From Morganella psychrotolerans (GTDB taxonomy: Bacteria > Pseudomonadota > Gammaproteobacteria > Enterobacterales > Enterobacteriaceae): a DNA stretch of 64,000 nucleotides. The notes below the pieces were generated by a model, which saw only the letters and a program-made list of their open reading frames with translations, was not told where the DNA came from and did not search any database. The stretch spans positions 1 to 64,000 of the forward strand of contig NZ_LZEX01000045.1 of assembly GCF_001676055.1 (NCBI RefSeq), written 5' to 3'. The translations under genes were made by a program, and so were the position numbers. Below are positions 1-8,272 of this stretch, one piece after another (positions within the stretch are counted from its first letter, which is position 1; each line of letters starts with the position of its first letter).

Positions 1-495
1 AGTGTCATCACTGTCCGTGTCTTCAAATAACCAGCTGTGATTTTTCAGCGGATCGGTTTTTTCTGCCGGTTCTGCGAATTCAGGGAAGAGGGATTTATCA
101 CTAAAAATCGACGCGATATGATCGGCAGCTTTTGCTGCGCTATCTTCGGCGGTCTCTTCTGTGCTCTCCTCAGCCGGAGTATTACTCACTGCCGCTTCCG
201 GTACTGCGGGTTCCGTCTCTGTGGCTTCTCCGTTCTGTACGGAGAGGGAACTACCACTGAGGAGGCTACCCATTACCATCTGCGGATTTTGTGATTGCTG
301 CTCTGCCAATGCGGTGGCCTGTCCGGCAGTAATTTCGGCGTGTTTTATCTCAATAAGGCGGGTAAGAAAGTGCAGAGCTGCGGTGATAGTATCGTCATCA
401 CACAGTGCAGTTAATTCTGTGTTGCGGACACGGCGTCCGGCCTGTTCCACCAGTATTGTGCAGATTGCACGCTTCTGATCGGGTGTTATCTCCAT
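1..495 (-). CDS. Unknown acidic protein, C-terminus cut by window edge
   Basis: Open reading frame entering from position 495 and still open at base 1, so at least 165 residues. The start is ATG with a purine-rich Shine-Dalgarno (GAGGGAAAGG) just upstream on the minus strand. The first 70 residues look like a small helical domain. From about residue 85 the chain is rich in Glu, Ala, Pro and Thr, and it becomes Asp-rich near the edge, as in a disordered linker. No signal peptide or membrane segment is visible. I do not recognise the family. It is divergent from the biosynthetic operon that starts at 942. Confidence 0.6.
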   Translation of the reverse strand, partial: MEITPDQKRAICTILVEQAGRRVRNTELTALCDDDTITAALHFLTRLIEIKHAEITAGQATALAEQQSQNPQMVMGSLLSGSSLSVQNGEATETEPAVPEAAVSNTPAEESTEETAEDSAAKAADHIASIFSDKSLFPEFAEPAEKTDPLKNHSWLFEDTDSDDT

Positions 496-941
496 TAACC
501 TTTCCCTCTGTTAACATCTGAATTATCACTGTGATTAAAACGGATACCCCATCCGAATTAAGGGTCATTATCCGGTATCGCTCTGACTGATGTGGCACGT
601 GTATTCCCTTATCCATATAGGTCAGGGAATTATTTAGACATCATACTGCAAAACGTACAGGGCAAAATATGGGGGAAGTCTGATTGACGCAGGATGCTAC
701 ATAATAAAATAATGACAATCTTATTAATCCTAAATTTAGGTTATTTAATACCGGATTAAGTAATGATAACTAGCGTCCGGCATCGGAAATGGGTTTCTTT
801 TCCGGTGCCTGTTCTGTTTTTCATGATATTAAACAAAGATTCAGGCATCGCTGATTGTTTCTGACCTGAAGAAAGCTAAGATGAACATTCCACTTAAGGA
901 AAGTTGGTCGTGCGGGCAAATATACCGGAGGAGACGGCAGA
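496..941. other. Divergent intergenic region, 446 bp
   Basis: AT-rich region between the unknown minus-strand gene and the radical SAM operon. It must hold the promoters of both. I see a perfect 12-bp palindrome at 729-740 and a strong Shine-Dalgarno (GGAGGAG, 927-933) ahead of the first operon gene. There is no gene I can support. Confidence 0.5.
729..740. promoter_or_regulatory. Palindrome, possible operator of the radical SAM operon
   Basis: CCTAAATTTAGG is a perfect palindrome with partly symmetric flanks, about 200 bp upstream of the first operon gene. Its position fits a regulator site, but no regulator gene lies in the cluster. The assignment is inference only. Confidence 0.2.
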
Positions 942-1661
942 ATGACGTATCGCGCATATTTTCAATCTGTAAAAAGTTTATCGCAGGCGCAGCGTCAGAA
1001 AATGGCCTCACTCTATTTTGCGTATTACACCGGCAGTGACAGTAAGCAATTTTTGTCTGATCTGGCTCATAAACAGGAAGTTCTGTTTCTGATGTATGGT
1101 GAGGAGATTGTCGGGTTCAGCACACTACAGTTTTATCCGTTCCGCGGACACCGGATTGTCTATTCAGGCGATACCATCGTGCATCCCTCCCACTGGAAAC
1201 AACAGACACTGCACGGTGCCTGGCTGCGTCGTATTGCCCTGTTGCGGGAAGAGTATCCGGATGAGCGTGTATTCTGGTTTTTGCTGGTCAAGGGGGTGCG
1301 CACCTACCGCTATATGAGTACGCTGGCGCTGACGTTTTATCCGCACCGGGACGGTAATATTAAGGAGCCGGAACTGGCGAAATTAGCCGCGGATCTGGCA
1401 AAAGATAAATTCGGTGTGCTGTATAACCCGGCCAGAGGAGTGGTGGAATGCCCGACGGCATTTGGTTATCTGAACCGGACGATGGCGGCAGTTTCTGATG
1501 CGCAGCGCAGCAAGCCGGATGTCGCTTTTTTCCTGCATAAAAATCCGCACTATGTTTGCGGTCATGAACTGGTTTGCCTGTGTGAAATCACACCGGATAA
1601 TATCCATCCGCGCTTTCAGTCACTTTTTACCCTGCCCGACGTTGAGTTCTGCCATGGATAA
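942..1661 (+). CDS. GNAT-like acyltransferase, first gene of radical SAM operon
   Basis: A 239-residue soluble protein that reads like a GNAT (acetyl/acyl-CoA transferase) fold. A strand at about residues 50-60 (EEIVGFSTLQ) leads into a second strand and a loop (SGDTIVHPSHW) in the place where GNATs bind the acyl-CoA pyrophosphate, followed by a helix. The second half is less typical. The start is ATG behind a strong GGAGGAG. The gene ends 8 bases inside the GH3-type ligase gene, so the two are translationally coupled. The product may transfer an acyl group in the same pathway as the ligase. Substrate unknown; the fold assignment is by pattern only. Confidence 0.6.
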   Translation: MTYRAYFQSVKSLSQAQRQKMASLYFAYYTGSDSKQFLSDLAHKQEVLFLMYGEEIVGFSTLQFYPFRGHRIVYSGDTIVHPSHWKQQTLHGAWLRRIALLREEYPDERVFWFLLVKGVRTYRYMSTLALTFYPHRDGNIKEPELAKLAADLAKDKFGVLYNPARGVVECPTAFGYLNRTMAAVSDAQRSKPDVAFFLHKNPHYVCGHELVCLCEITPDNIHPRFQSLFTLPDVEFCHG

Positions 1662-3201
1662 TGCATGGCGTCATTTCCGGCGCTGGTCACCACCCCGTAC
1701 TGAAAAATGCTCTCTACGTGAATGCCAGTCCCGTTGGCTGGCAGCTTGCCTTGCTGCGAATAAAACCTGTGCTTACGGGCAGTTACATCATTTTGATACG
1801 GTAACATCTATGCTTGATTATCAGCAGACTGTTCCTTTGACCACTTATCATGACCTTGCGCCATGGATAGCCCGGGTGGCAGATGGTGAGGAAAATCTGC
1901 TTTATAACGGCCCGACCCTGGCATTTGAAATGACCGGTGGCAGCCACAGCGGCGGTAAACTGCTGCCCTATACGGCTGCGGGCCTGCATGATTTCCGCCT
2001 CGCCGTGATTGGCTGGTTACATGATGTGGCAGACAGATTTGATCTGACTCACGGACGGGTTTACTGGGCGCTGAGCCCGGCGGTGACCCGGATAACGCAG
2101 ACTCCCTGCGGATTACCGGTTGGTGGCGGTGATGCATTGTATCTGGGAGAAGAAAATCTCTCTGCATTCAGTTCATTATCAGCGGTTCCCCTGAGCCTGG
2201 GTCGGGTGGAAGACCCGGCAGACTGGCAGTTGCTTACACTGGTTTATCTTTTATGTTGTGATGATTTGCGCCTGATTTCGGTCTGGAGCCCGGCATTTTT
2301 GTTTCCGCTGCTCAATGCTCTTGATTCACGACAGACAGAGATTACCGCGCTGCTGTGCAGCGGCGGAAAGCTGGCGGGACATTCGCTGACGGCAAACCCG
2401 GCGGCGCTTGCGCGTTATTGTGATTATCTGGACAACCATAATACAGCGGTGTTATGGCCTGAGCTGACACTGATCAGCTGCTGGGATCAGGCCTCTTCCG
2501 GGCCACTGGCGCGCGCACTGATGGCGCGCTTTCGGTCAGTGACACTTCAGGGAAAAGGGCTGCTCTCCACTGAAGCGGTGATCACTATTCCGTCTGTCGG
2601 GGGTGATCCGCACCTGAGTATCGACAGTAATTTTTATGAATTCAGCCACCACTCCGGGCATCTCTTTCTTGCCGATGAACTGGAGTACGGTGAAACATAC
2701 AGTGTGATTGTGACCACTAACAGCGGGCTGTACCGTTATCAGACTGATGATCGGGTGTTATGCACCGGTCACAGTGAAGAGGGGATCCCGCACCTGCGTT
2801 TTATGGGACGCGATGGTGTCAACAGTGATTTGGTCGGGGAAAAACTGACTGAACCGTTTGTCTGCGCCGGTCTGTCCGCATTGCAGGATTTTGCCGTGCT
2901 TGCCGCCGACCCGCAGGCGCCGGGCTATGTCCTGCTGCTCAGTGACTCAAATATGAATGATGAGCAGGCACAGGAGAGCTGTGATGTGGTTGAACATTAT
3001 CTGTGCAGTAATCCGCAGTACCTTTATGCGAGACGCCTCGGGCAGCTTAATCCGCTGACATATTACCGCCTGCATGAGCCGGTGGAGCACTATTTCCGCT
3101 TACAGTTACAACAATCGAAACGGCTGGGAGAAATAAAAATCCCGGCGCTGCTGACGACACCTGATTGGCGGACCATGTTTGACCTCAGGGAGTTTCCGTG
3201 A
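1654..3201 (+). CDS. GH3 (auxin-responsive promoter) family acyl-adenylate ligase
   Basis: A 515-residue protein of the GH3 family. Plant members activate an acyl acid with ATP and join it to an amino acid; bacterial members are mostly uncharacterised. Visible signatures are the VPLTTYHDL segment (about 60-68), the phosphate-binding loop TGGSHSGGK (94-102), the EFSHHSGHLFLADELEYGE block typical of the GH3 core, and the C-terminal VGEKL segment with a following small domain. I chose ATG 1654 because it overlaps the upstream stop and family similarity begins soon after; an upstream in-frame start at 1498 would lie deep inside the first gene. It probably makes or off-loads an activated acid for the cluster product. 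The substrate is unknown. Confidence 0.8.
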   Translation: MDNAWRHFRRWSPPRTEKCSLRECQSRWLAACLAANKTCAYGQLHHFDTVTSMLDYQQTVPLTTYHDLAPWIARVADGEENLLYNGPTLAFEMTGGSHSGGKLLPYTAAGLHDFRLAVIGWLHDVADRFDLTHGRVYWALSPAVTRITQTPCGLPVGGGDALYLGEENLSAFSSLSAVPLSLGRVEDPADWQLLTLVYLLCCDDLRLISVWSPAFLFPLLNALDSRQTEITALLCSGGKLAGHSLTANPAALARYCDYLDNHNTAVLWPELTLISCWDQASSGPLARALMARFRSVTLQGKGLLSTEAVITIPSVGGDPHLSIDSNFYEFSHHSGHLFLADELEYGETYSVIVTTNSGLYRYQTDDRVLCTGHSEEGIPHLRFMGRDGVNSDLVGEKLTEPFVCAGLSALQDFAVLAADPQAPGYVLLLSDSNMNDEQAQESCDVVEHYLCSNPQYLYARRLGQLNPLTYYRLHEPVEHYFRLQLQQSKRLGEIKIPALLTTPDWRTMFDLREFP

Positions 3202-4595
3202 TGACACCGACTATTTATTCACCTCAGCGTCCGCTGGATTTGGTGCTGCTCTCACCTAAAGGACCGCTGTACCGCAAGCAGGGCGGGATTTTCAAACGTT
3301 CTCTGCGTTATCAGCCGCTGACGCTGACGACACTTGCGGCATTAGTGCCGAAATCCCTGCCGGCGACTATCCGGCTGATTGATGAAAGCATTGAGGAGTT
3401 ACCGGACGATTTTACCGCCGATCTTGTTGTGATGACGGTGATAACCGGAAATGCGCCGCGCGCCTATGATCTGACCGCGCAGTTCCGGGCAAAAAAAATC
3501 CCCGTCGTGCTCGGCGGACCGCACGTGACCTTACTGCCACAGGAAGCGTTGCAGCATGCCGATACAGTCTGTATCGGCTATTCAGAGCAGAGCTGGCCGC
3601 AGCTTATCCGTGATTTTATGGATGGTACGATGCAGCGGGAGTACCGGCAGAGTGCGGATTTCACCCTGGATATACCTGATTTACCATTTCCTGAACGCGA
3701 GCGTTTTGATGCAAAACATTTTCTTACCCAGGGGGTATTTGAAGCCACCCGTTCCTGTGCGCACAACTGTGAATTTTGTGTCGCGCCGAGCGCCTGGGGA
3801 CGAAAACAGTTTCAGCATCCGGTGGAATGGGTGACGGAAGATATCCGCCGCTATGTGGAGCGCACCGGCAAACGGAAAGTGATTTTTGTCGATTTAAACC
3901 TGGTATCTGATATCGGTTACGCCAAACGGCTGTTTACGGCGCTGATCCCGCTGAACATTCAGTGGTTCGGGTTATCAACGGTACTGATTGCTCATAACCA
4001 TGAATTGATGGAACTGATGGCACGCAGCGGCTGTAAAGGCTTGCTGCTGGGGCTGGAAACCGTCAGTGACGGCAGCCTGAAAGATGCAGGAAAGAAATTT
4101 AACGGCTCGGTGGATTACAAAGAATTAATCGGTGATTTGCACCGCTTAAAGATAGCGATTCAGGGCTGTTTTGTGTTCGGATTGGATCACGATACCACGG
4201 ATGTGTTTGACCGCACGGTTGATTTGGCAATTGATGCCGGAATTGATTTACCGCGTTTTTCTGTTCTGACGCCGTTCCCGGGCACGCCGCTGTTTAAGCG
4301 TCTGGAAGAGGAAAAACGGATCTTAACTACCGACTGGTCACTGTATGACGCGCAGCATGTGGTGTTCCGTCCGGCGCTGATGAGTGCGCGGGAACTGGAG
4401 CTCGGTCATGAGCGGGCATGGAAAAAAGTGTACCGCTACAGCAGTATTGCGCGGCGCTTATGGCAGGCGCGTAATTTTAAACCGCTGGCGCTGACGGCAA
4501 ACCTGGGTTATCGCTTCTATGCGCATCATCTGCATCAGTATTACACCTGTGACTGGCCGATAGAGCATCATCCGGCAAAATCGGGCAGCAACTGA
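3201..4595 (+). CDS. RS1: B12-binding radical SAM protein, DUF4070-type
   Basis: A 464-residue enzyme with an N-terminal cobalamin-binding Rossmann domain (about 12-145, with the GGPHVTLLP loop at 105-113) and a radical SAM barrel carrying the [4Fe-4S] motif CAHNCEFC (Cys186, 190, 193). A C-terminal DUF4070-like region follows, with LTPFPGTPLF and a late Tyr/Arg-rich tail. Family members methylate or rearrange unactivated carbons. ATG 3201 is used, as TGATG with the ligase stop, rather than the GTG three bases earlier; CAGGGAG is the ribosome site. It is a paralogue of RS5 (11958-13304): both end in a similar ANLGYRFY / ANLGFRLY segment. Reaction and substrate are unknown. Confidence 0.85.
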   Translation: MTPTIYSPQRPLDLVLLSPKGPLYRKQGGIFKRSLRYQPLTLTTLAALVPKSLPATIRLIDESIEELPDDFTADLVVMTVITGNAPRAYDLTAQFRAKKIPVVLGGPHVTLLPQEALQHADTVCIGYSEQSWPQLIRDFMDGTMQREYRQSADFTLDIPDLPFPERERFDAKHFLTQGVFEATRSCAHNCEFCVAPSAWGRKQFQHPVEWVTEDIRRYVERTGKRKVIFVDLNLVSDIGYAKRLFTALIPLNIQWFGLSTVLIAHNHELMELMARSGCKGLLLGLETVSDGSLKDAGKKFNGSVDYKELIGDLHRLKIAIQGCFVFGLDHDTTDVFDRTVDLAIDAGIDLPRFSVLTPFPGTPLFKRLEEEKRILTTDWSLYDAQHVVFRPALMSARELELGHERAWKKVYRYSSIARRLWQARNFKPLALTANLGYRFYAHHLHQYYTCDWPIEHHPAKSGSN

Positions 4596-5941
4596 TGCGG
4601 CTGACCTTTATTCATCCGGCGATTGGTCACCGGCGCGGTGAGGCGTATCTGCGCTCTTGGCAGATGGAGCCGCTGCCGGTGGCAACACTGAAAGGACTGA
4701 CCCCGGCGGATATCGACACCCGTTTTTATGATGATCGCCTGGAGACAATCCCGTTTGATGAACCAACGGATCTGGTTTCCATTTCGGTGGAAACCTACAC
4801 CGCGAAACGGGCGTATCAGATTGCAAGCGAGTACAGAAAGCGCGGAGTGCCTGTGCTGATGGGCGGTTTTCATGCCACGCTGATGCCGGAAGAGGTAAAA
4901 CGCTTTGCCGATACAATTGTGACCGGTGAGGCAGAATCAGTCTGGGAAACACTGATTGATGACTGGCGGCACGGCACGTTACAGCGGGAATACCACGGGG
5001 AACAGACAGATCTCCGGGGTGTACGTGTTGATCGCAGTTTATTTGCAGGCAAGCGCTATCTGCCGATAGGGCTTATCGAAACCGGGCGCGGCTGCCGTTT
5101 TCACTGTGAGTTCTGCGCGGTTCAGGCATTTTATCAGCAACGTTACCGGCGGCGTGATCCTGACCATGTCCTGCGGGAACTGGCAGAATTGAAAGGCACA
5201 AAAAATCTGTTTTTCTTTGTGGATGATAATTTCGCGGGTAGTCTGCGGGAGAGTCGTGATGTTTTACCGGAACTGGCAAAAGCCGGTGTCCGCTGGGTGA
5301 CTCAGATGAGTATTGATGCCGCCCATGATGAAGAATTTGTCCGCGCACTGTCACAGGCGGGCTGCCGTGGTGTTTTGATCGGGTTTGAATCTCTGAATGA
5401 AGCTAACCTGCGGCAGATGAAAAAAGGCTTTAATACTATGAAAGGCGGCTTCAGTCAGGCGCTGGCAAACCTGCGCCGTCATAGTATTGCGGTCTACGGT
5501 ACCTTTGTGTTCGGCTATGATAGTGATACGCCGGACTCTTTTGGCGAAGCCGTGGCTTATGCCCGGGAGCAGAGTATGTATATCGCGGCGTTTAATCATA
5601 TGACGCCGTTTCCGGGCACGCCGCTTTATGAACGTCTGGCGCAGGAAAAGCGCCTGCGTTATGAACAATGGTGGCTTGATGATAACTACCGTTACAACGA
5701 GCTGCCGTTTTATCCGGCACAACTGTCTCCGGAGGCAGTCACGCAAGGATGCCTCTCAGCACGGAAGGCATTTTATAGTTCACGATCGATTTTTCAGCGC
5801 AGCTGGCGTAACCGGGGGGATTTCTTTATGTTTCGCAATTACTTCCCGATTAACTGGTTGCATCACCGGGAAATAAGCAGCCGTAACGGCTACCCGCTTG
5901 GTGATGAAAATTGGCAAGGTAAATTATCAGAGGTGAAATGA
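4595..5941 (+). CDS. RS2: B12-binding radical SAM protein
   Basis: A 448-residue enzyme with a cobalamin-binding domain (about 1-130, GGFHATLMP loop at 90-98) and a radical SAM barrel with CRFHCEFC (Cys167, 171, 174). FVDDNF and IGFESLNEANL are typical of the barrel. The C-terminal extension has the WWLDDNYRYNELPFYP segment shared with RS3 and RS4, so these three form one subfamily, distinct from RS1/RS5. The ATG overlaps the RS1 stop by one base, and the RS2 stop overlaps the next start as ATGA. This tight coupling implies coordinated synthesis. The product could be a methyltransferase or C-C bond-forming enzyme; the sequence does not tell which. Confidence 0.85.
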   Translation: MRLTFIHPAIGHRRGEAYLRSWQMEPLPVATLKGLTPADIDTRFYDDRLETIPFDEPTDLVSISVETYTAKRAYQIASEYRKRGVPVLMGGFHATLMPEEVKRFADTIVTGEAESVWETLIDDWRHGTLQREYHGEQTDLRGVRVDRSLFAGKRYLPIGLIETGRGCRFHCEFCAVQAFYQQRYRRRDPDHVLRELAELKGTKNLFFFVDDNFAGSLRESRDVLPELAKAGVRWVTQMSIDAAHDEEFVRALSQAGCRGVLIGFESLNEANLRQMKKGFNTMKGGFSQALANLRRHSIAVYGTFVFGYDSDTPDSFGEAVAYAREQSMYIAAFNHMTPFPGTPLYERLAQEKRLRYEQWWLDDNYRYNELPFYPAQLSPEAVTQGCLSARKAFYSSRSIFQRSWRNRGDFFMFRNYFPINWLHHREISSRNGYPLGDENWQGKLSEVK

Positions 5942-6966
5942 TAGAGGTCATTGACGCGACAACGGAGCATATCGCAGAGTTACTCGGGCTCCTTGAAGAG
6001 AACGCCATGCAGGGTGATTGGGAACTGATTATGACCCGTCGCCCGGGCTATTTTTCGCCCCGGGATGATTTCGGGGAGGTGTATCCGGCACTGGCCAGAG
6101 ACGGCGACACCCTGGTGGGTATGTGCCAGCTCACTATACAGACCGGCTGGGTGAATGGTGAAGAGGCGCAGATGGGCTACCTCAGCAGCTTGCGTATTGT
6201 ACCGAAATACCGCAATCATCTGAAAGTATTACAGGCAGGATTTTCCTACCTGCGGCAGCTACCGACACCGGATCACTGCTACACCAGTATTGCGGAAAAT
6301 AATCTGCTGGCGCGCCGGTTACTGGAGCGGGGGGTGGAAGGGTTGCCGCTTTACCGTCATCTGAGCAACATGACTACGCTGGCGATTAACAAAAACCGGG
6401 GTAAAAACCACGGGCTGTGGAAATTGGTTCCGCCAGAAGATTATACGGATGTTATGCGTTTTTTTGCCCAGGAAGCAGAGTCACGCCAACTGGCACCGGC
6501 AATGAATCTCAAGGCGATGCAGCAGGTCGGGATCACGGTTCTGGGCAGTTATCAGAACGGACAACTGGTTGCGTGCGGGATGCTATGGGATCAGCGGGCA
6601 TTCAAACAGGTGGTGGTCGCGAATTACTCCGGAAAAATGAAGATGCTGCGCCCGGTTTATAATGCCTTTGCAGGCATGACCAGGCGTCCGCAGATGCCGG
6701 CAATCGGGGATGTTATCCCGCAGAGCTTCCTCTCATTCCTTGCATGTACGGATGACAGGCTGATCCCGGATCTGATTGAGGAAGCGATGTTGTTTTGTTC
6801 CACGCCAATCATGACAGTCGGACTGCCATCAAGTCATATCTGCACAAGCGATGTGATTGCCCGTACCGGTGCATCGGTATATTGCACCCGGATCTATGGG
6901 GTGGATCTGACGGCAGCGCCTATGTGGGACGGGCGGATTGTGTGGCCGGAGGTGGCTCTGTTGTGA
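5938..6966 (+). CDS. GNAT family acyltransferase
   Basis: A 342-residue protein with an N-terminal GNAT domain. Residues 60-90 hold the core strands (LVGMCQLTIQ, then GYLSSLRIVPKYRN), where the loop after SLRIVP is the usual acyl-CoA binding site. A second, diverged half starts near residue 160 and may be another GNAT-like lobe (VLGSYQNGQLVACGML). The start is coupled to RS2 (ATGA) and the stop to RS3 (GTGA). It sits between radical SAM genes, so it probably acylates an intermediate of the same pathway or transfers an acyl chain. Substrate unknown. Confidence 0.7.
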   Translation: MIEVIDATTEHIAELLGLLEENAMQGDWELIMTRRPGYFSPRDDFGEVYPALARDGDTLVGMCQLTIQTGWVNGEEAQMGYLSSLRIVPKYRNHLKVLQAGFSYLRQLPTPDHCYTSIAENNLLARRLLERGVEGLPLYRHLSNMTTLAINKNRGKNHGLWKLVPPEDYTDVMRFFAQEAESRQLAPAMNLKAMQQVGITVLGSYQNGQLVACGMLWDQRAFKQVVVANYSGKMKMLRPVYNAFAGMTRRPQMPAIGDVIPQSFLSFLACTDDRLIPDLIEEAMLFCSTPIMTVGLPSSHICTSDVIARTGASVYCTRIYGVDLTAAPMWDGRIVWPEVALL

Positions 6967-8272
6967 ACATCGTGCTTATCTACCGAATATGGGAGATTAC
7001 CGCACGAAAGATGCCATGACACCGTTGGCGATAGGTATTCTGGCGGCGCTGTCACCGGGACACCACCTGACATTTTATGATGATCGCCTGGAAAAAATCC
7101 CGGACTCTCTGCCGGACGCGGATCTTATTGCGATATCGGTTGAAACCTTTACCGCCCGGCGCAGTTACCAACTGGCGGATAAATTTCGTCAGCAGGGCAA
7201 AAAAGTGGCGCTCGGCGGCTGTCACATTACCTTTATGCCTGATGAAGCCGCCGCCCATGCAGATACACTTTTGCTGGGTGATGCAGAAGGCGCATGGGAG
7301 CAGATGCTCGCGGACACAGAATGTGGCACATTGCGTCCGCGCTATCAGGGGGAGCACACGCGCCCGCTGACAGAGTACAGACTTGACCGGCAGATTTTTG
7401 CCGGCAAGCGTTATGCGCCCATCTCGCTGGTGCAGTACTCGCGGGGCTGCCGTTTTGCCTGTGATTTTTGCTCCATTCATGCATTTTATCCGGGCGGCGT
7501 GCGAACCCGTCCGGCGGCGCAGGTGCGTGAGGAGATCCTTTCTCTGCCCGCCAATCGCTTTATTTTGTTTGTCGATGATAATCTGTTTTCGGGTCGTCGT
7601 GCACTGAATGAGTTTTTACAGATGCTCGCACCGCTGAAACGGTGCTGGGGCTGCCAGATAAGTATTGATATAGCGCGTGATGAAAGCATGCTCGATGCGT
7701 TGGCGCAGGCGGGCTGTGGTTTTGTGCTGATAGGTTTTGAGAGCCTGAACAGTGCGAATTTACGGCAGATGGGAAAATCCTGGAATCATTCAGCAGGTGA
7801 TTATGCCGCGGTTGTGGCAGCGCTGCACCAGCGCGGGATCGGCGTTTACGGTACCTTTATTTTTGGTTATGACGACGACACGCCTGATACCATTGCGCAG
7901 TGTCTGCACTTTGCACAAGAGAACCGGCTGGAAGTCGCAAATTTTAACTTACTGAACCCGACTCCCGGTACAGCGCTGTATGACAGACTAAAATCACAGG
8001 AAAGGCTGCTTTCACCGCACTGGTGGATTGACCCGGATTACCGCTACGGCGACCCGGTGTTTACGCCCGGCAGCATGAGTAAGGATCAACTGACCACCCT
8101 CTGTTTTCAGACCAAAACCCGGTTTTACCGGTTTGGCTCTGTTATCCGGCGGCTCTGCCGGTTTAGTCCGCGACGGCGCTGGCGCACATTGTGGGTGGCG
8201 TGGCTGGTCAATATTGTTTCTCACCGGGAAATTGCCCGCAAACAAGGGAAACAGCCGGGGGAAAAAGCATGA
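6963..8272 (+). CDS. RS3: B12-binding radical SAM protein with one-base frameshift near start
   Basis: Third enzyme of the RS2-RS4 subfamily: cobalamin loop GGCHITFMP, radical SAM motif CRFACDFC (Cys163, 167, 170 in the restored protein) and the C-terminal WWIDPDYRYGDPVF segment. The expected start is GTG 6963, overlapping the previous stop as GTGA; it reads (M)NIVLIY as in its paralogues. After TAC at 6981-6983 the frame is lost, and PNMGDYRTKDAM continues one frame over. One C appears to be missing at about 6983-6984. Without it, translation could only begin at ATG 6989 or an earlier start inside the GNAT gene, losing the first strand of the B12 domain. It may be a sequencing error or a real mutation. 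The rest of the gene is intact to TGA 8272. Confidence 0.75.
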
